The translations under genes and the position numbers were made by a program. A stretch of 64,000 nucleotides of DNA from Qipengyuania pelagi (GTDB lineage: Bacteria > Pseudomonadota > Alphaproteobacteria > Sphingomonadales > Sphingomonadaceae), in contig NZ_WTYD01000001.1 of NCBI RefSeq assembly GCF_009827295.1, positions 744,001 to 808,000 on the forward strand, read 5' to 3'. The notes under the pieces are model-generated. The model saw only the letters and a list, made by a program, of their open reading frames with translations, did no database searches and was not told the origin of the DNA. Below, piece after piece: positions 61,049 through 64,000 of the stretch (positions are counted from its first letter, which is position 1; the number at the start of each line of letters is the position of its first letter).

Positions 61049-63307
61049 ATGATCGGAAGCGCGGCCTCCATTCTGGCACTGGCGGCGGCCTTCGCGGCCG
61101 GTCCGGTGGCCGCGCAGCAGAATGGCAGTCCCGCCAATCCCGATGCGGATCTGTCTGTGCCCGCTCCGCCAGCGGATGCAGATCTGCCCGAGATCGAGCC
61201 GGTCATCGGCGACGAGGAGTTCGAAAGCGCGGTTCCGGCACTCGACGACGATACCGAACTGGAGGGGCCGCTCGAATCGATTGCCGATTTCGAACGGCGG
61301 ATCGCGGCCGAACAGGCGGATGCCGATCCGCTCGAGGGGCAGGAACCGCCGCTGGGCGATCCCGCGCTGGCGGATGGCGATCCGGTCGAAGCGATCGGCG
61401 ACGCGCCCATTCGCGATGCGGAACTGACGGCGCCGCTCCCCCCGCTCGACCAGTTCGAGGTCGCGCCGGTCGAATATGCGGAGGCGGAGTCCGACGAGGA
61501 CGTCGTCGAAGTGGCCTATAACGTGATCGTAAACGGGCTCGAGGAAGCCGACGAGACCGCGGAGGTCGACCTGCGCGGCATGTTCGACAGTCTGTCCGCG
61601 CTCGAAGACGGCGATGGCGAGGCGGCGAACGTCGCCCAGGTCGCGGCGCGGCTGACCGAGGACAGCGCGCTGATGCAGCGCATTCTCGCATCGGAAGGCT
61701 GGTACGCGGCGCAGGCGACCACGCGGATCGATCGGGGCGAGGCGGGGCAACCGCTATCCGCCGTGATCGATGTCGTGCCCGGCGCGCGCTACACTTTCGC
61801 CGACATCGTGATCGACGCGGATCCGGTGGAGCCGCCCAACCTCATTCGTGAAAATCTGGCGCTGGAGGTGGGCGAGCCGATCGTGGCGGCACGCGTGCAG
61901 GGCGCGGAGGCACGCGTCGCCGTCGAACTGCTTCAGAACGGATATCCCTTCTCCCAGATCGGGCAGCGCGACATCCTGCTCGACCCGGAAACGCAGGATG
62001 GGGTCTACACGCTTCCGATCACCACCGGGCCGCGCTCGCGCTTCGGCGGGATCCGCACGACCGGCGATCTCGCCTTCGATGCCGATCATGTCGAGACCCT
62101 TGCGAGGTTCGAGCGGGGCGAGCTTTACGACAGCCGGATGGTCGACGATCTGCGCCAGGCGCTGGTCGCCACGGGACTGTTCAACACCGTTTCGGTCGTG
62201 CCCGAACAAAGCGGCGAAGCGGTGGGTGACGGCACGGAATACGCCACCATCCTCGTCGAACAGGATGCGGGCCCGCCACGCACTCTGGCGGCGAGCGCGG
62301 GCTACGGGACCGGTCAGGGCTTTCGCGTCGAGGGTAGCTGGACCCATCGCAACCTGTTTCCGCCCGAAGGCGCGTTGGTCGCCAGTGCGGTGCTGGGCAC
62401 GCGTGAACAGGGGGCGAGCGGCATTTTCCGCCGGTCCAATGCCGGACGGCGCGACCGCACCTTCCAGGCGAGCGTCGAGGCCCTGCGCGCCAATTACGAG
62501 GCTTACGAAGCCTTCACGGGGCGTCTCTCCGCGCTGGTCAGCTACGATTCGACCAGCATCTGGCAAAAGCCGTTCACCTACGCCTATGGCGCGCAGATCA
62601 TCGCCACGAACGAACAGGATTTCGATCTCACGACGCGCGAACTGGTGCGCCGGACTTTCTTCATCGGCGGGCTGACGGGCCAGGTCGGGATCGACCGGAC
62701 CGACAGCCTGCTGAACGCGACCCAAGGGTTCCGGGCAACGGCGCTGATCGAACCCGAGGGATCGTTGCAGGACGGGTTCAGCCCCTATGTCCGCGCCCGG
62801 TTCGACGGGTCGGCCTATTTCTCCCCCACCGATGCGATCACGCTGGCGGGTCGTATCCGGGTCGGGACGATCCAGGGGATCGAGCGCTTCGATCTCGCTC
62901 CCTCGCGCCGCTTCTATGCCGGAGGCGGCGGGTCGGTGCGCGGATTCGGGTTCCAGCAATTGGGCCCGCGCGCAGTCTATCCCGATCCCAATTTCGAATT
63001 CGATCCGGAAAAACCCGACGAGGTTGCCGATACAATCTACCGCCCGCTCGGCGGACGCAGCCTGAACGAAGTGGCGGCGGAAGTGCGCTATCGCTTCGGC
63101 AATTTCGGCGTCGTTGGGTTCCTCGATGCCGGTCAGGTCTACGAAGATACCGTGCCCGATTTCAGCAATCTTCGGTACGGCGTGGGTATCGGCGGGCGCT
63201 ATTACACCAATTTCGGGCCGCTCCGCCTCGACGTCGCCATGCCGCTGGACCGGCGCGAGGGTGAGAGCAGCTTCGCGGTCTATGTCTCGATCGGGCAGGC
63301 GTTCTGA
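61049..63307 (+). CDS. tamA: Outer-membrane assembly protein TamA (Omp85 family)
   Basis: A 752-residue Omp85 protein: signal peptide (AASILALAAAFAAGPVAAQQ), an acidic Asp/Glu/Pro-rich stretch of about 115 residues, POTRA domains (EGWYAAQATTRID, GARYTFADIVID, RFGGIRTTGDLAFD), then a 16-strand-type barrel ending YVSIGQAF with a terminal Phe. The motif YAGGGGSVRGFGFQ corresponds to the conserved VRGF/Y loop. ATG 61049 gives the signal sequence at once; ATG 60956 would add 31 residues that include a basic patch, and is possible. tamB follows in a TGATG overlap. Confidence 0.93.
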   Translation: MIGSAASILALAAAFAAGPVAAQQNGSPANPDADLSVPAPPADADLPEIEPVIGDEEFESAVPALDDDTELEGPLESIADFERRIAAEQADADPLEGQEPPLGDPALADGDPVEAIGDAPIRDAELTAPLPPLDQFEVAPVEYAEAESDEDVVEVAYNVIVNGLEEADETAEVDLRGMFDSLSALEDGDGEAANVAQVAARLTEDSALMQRILASEGWYAAQATTRIDRGEAGQPLSAVIDVVPGARYTFADIVIDADPVEPPNLIRENLALEVGEPIVAARVQGAEARVAVELLQNGYPFSQIGQRDILLDPETQDGVYTLPITTGPRSRFGGIRTTGDLAFDADHVETLARFERGELYDSRMVDDLRQALVATGLFNTVSVVPEQSGEAVGDGTEYATILVEQDAGPPRTLAASAGYGTGQGFRVEGSWTHRNLFPPEGALVASAVLGTREQGASGIFRRSNAGRRDRTFQASVEALRANYEAYEAFTGRLSALVSYDSTSIWQKPFTYAYGAQIIATNEQDFDLTTRELVRRTFFIGGLTGQVGIDRTDSLLNATQGFRATALIEPEGSLQDGFSPYVRARFDGSAYFSPTDAITLAGRIRVGTIQGIERFDLAPSRRFYAGGGGSVRGFGFQQLGPRAVYPDPNFEFDPEKPDEVADTIYRPLGGRSLNEVAAEVRYRFGNFGVVGFLDAGQVYEDTVPDFSNLRYGVGIGGRYYTNFGPLRLDVAMPLDRREGESSFAVYVSIGQAF

Positions 63308-64000
63308 TGGCTGACGATACTCCCATCGAAGACCAGGGTGCACCCGAATTCGTCGAAACGCAGGAGACGGTTGAGTCGAGCGAGACCGGTCGCCGCGAGC
63401 ACCATCTCGGGCGCACGATCGCCAAATGGACCGCCATTGTTCTGGGCGGCATCGTCCTGCTGGTGGGAGCCTTGATCCTCGGGCTCGATACCGGGCCAGG
63501 CAAGCGTTTCGTCGCCGATCAGATCGCCGGGCTCGAATTCCAAAACGGGATGGAGATCGATGTCGGACGCATCGAAGGCTCGCTCTATGGCGAGATGGTC
63601 CTGCACGATGTCGCCGTGTCCGACCCGAAGGGCGTGTTCCTGACTTCGCCTGAAATGCGCGTCGACTGGCGCCCGTTCAAATTCCTGCGCAGCCACATCG
63701 ATATCCGCGCTCTGACCGCCGAGCGCGTCACGCTGGCGCGCACGCCCGAATTTGCCGAAACCCCGCCGAGCGACGATCCGCTGCTGCCGAATTACGATAT
63801 CGATATAGGCACGTTCCGCATCGCGAATTTCGTCGCCGAAGCGCCCGTCAGCGGCGAGAGGCGGATCGCCTCGATCGCGGGCGAGGCGCATATCGCCGAT
63901 GGTCGTGCGCAAGTGACGCTTTATGCCGCGACGCTGGCGGGGGAAAACCGCGCGGGCGGCGATCGGATCGCGCTCGAACTGGATGCGGTGCCCGACGACA
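63307..64000 (+). CDS. tamB: Translocation and assembly module protein TamB (3' end outside window)
   Basis: The first 231 codons of a large periplasmic-spanning protein. It starts MADDTPIEDQGAPEFVETQE, then an inner-membrane anchor (WTAIVLGGIVLLVGALILGL), then the AsmA/TamB-like beta region LEFQNGMEIDVGRIEGSLYG and MVLHDVAVSDPKGVFLTSPE. It overlaps the tamA stop by one base and stays open to the window edge. TamB bridges the membranes with TamA and is implicated in lipid transport and OMP/autotransporter assembly. Confidence 0.93.
   Translation, partial: MADDTPIEDQGAPEFVETQETVESSETGRREHHLGRTIAKWTAIVLGGIVLLVGALILGLDTGPGKRFVADQIAGLEFQNGMEIDVGRIEGSLYGEMVLHDVAVSDPKGVFLTSPEMRVDWRPFKFLRSHIDIRALTAERVTLARTPEFAETPPSDDPLLPNYDIDIGTFRIANFVAEAPVSGERRIASIAGEAHIADGRAQVTLYAATLAGENRAGGDRIALELDAVPDD

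Overview
The window is about 64 kb of GC-rich chromosome from an alphaproteobacterium, most probably order Sphingomonadales and family Erythrobacteraceae (Erythrobacter, Qipengyuania, Altererythrobacter and relatives). This placement is inferred from gene order and protein style: ahcY-divL-tsaE-amgK-murU-addB-addA-trxA in one block, aroB-aroK beside xerD-accA, alphaproteobacterial-type AddAB, and a type III polyketide synthase cassette. No rRNA is present to settle it. The content is almost all core chromosome. I see no insertion sequence, prophage, CRISPR array or replication origin.

Layout. 1-2.7 kb: the 3' part of a glutamine-dependent NAD synthetase gene and a DMT-family exporter. 2.8-5.6 kb: a tightly overlapping type III PKS / methyltransferase / FAD-oxidoreductase operon, meeting ilvE tail to tail. 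6.7-7.2 kb: a gene-free stretch with an unusual candidate small RNA or leader on the minus strand (structured 5' part, a Shine-Dalgarno complementary to about 15 nt of the 16S 3' end, an 18-codon ORF, and a terminator with an anti-SD loop). 7.2-8.6 kb: a lipoprotein gene and tlyA. 8.6-17.1 kb: a propionyl-CoA to succinyl-CoA operon (pccB, epimerase, B12 mutase, bioB, pccA) interrupted by three AT-richer genes of unknown function, with a frameshifted pccA. 17.2-26.2 kb: an exported unknown, csaA-like gene, aroB/aroK (minus), a small membrane protein and a 626-residue exported protein leading into xerD, accA and an M48 lipoprotein protease. 26.3-28 kb: two Flp pilin genes, a Nudix hydrolase, tRNA-Arg and a small zincin. 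28-32 kb: hemerythrin protein, phospholipase D, folE, peroxiredoxin and an exported unknown.

32-45 kb holds the ahcY block: SAH hydrolase, a DivL-like kinase with Tyr at the phosphoacceptor position, tsaE, the peptidoglycan-recycling pair amgK/murU, the AddAB recombination nuclease and thioredoxin. From divL to addA, successive genes overlap by 4-8 bases. 45-64 kb: an IMPase-family phosphatase and argJ (minus), secA, a TauE/SafE permease, tRNA-Asn, NAD kinase, a degenerate-GGDEF/EAL protein, mfd, a VanZ-like protein, sdhE, recG, a BrkB/YihY membrane protein, and tamA-tamB. tamB runs off the right edge.

Functionally the window combines cofactor synthesis (NAD, NADP, biotin, folate entry), propionate metabolism, envelope biogenesis (SecA, TamAB, cell-wall recycling, M48 protease) and DNA repair (AddAB, Mfd, RecG, XerD). 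The points most worth a second look are the small RNA/ORF locus at 6.87-7.13 kb, the 10-nt deletion in pccA, the cleanly inserted ORFan between pccB and the epimerase gene, the Tyr-type DivL, and the type III PKS cassette.
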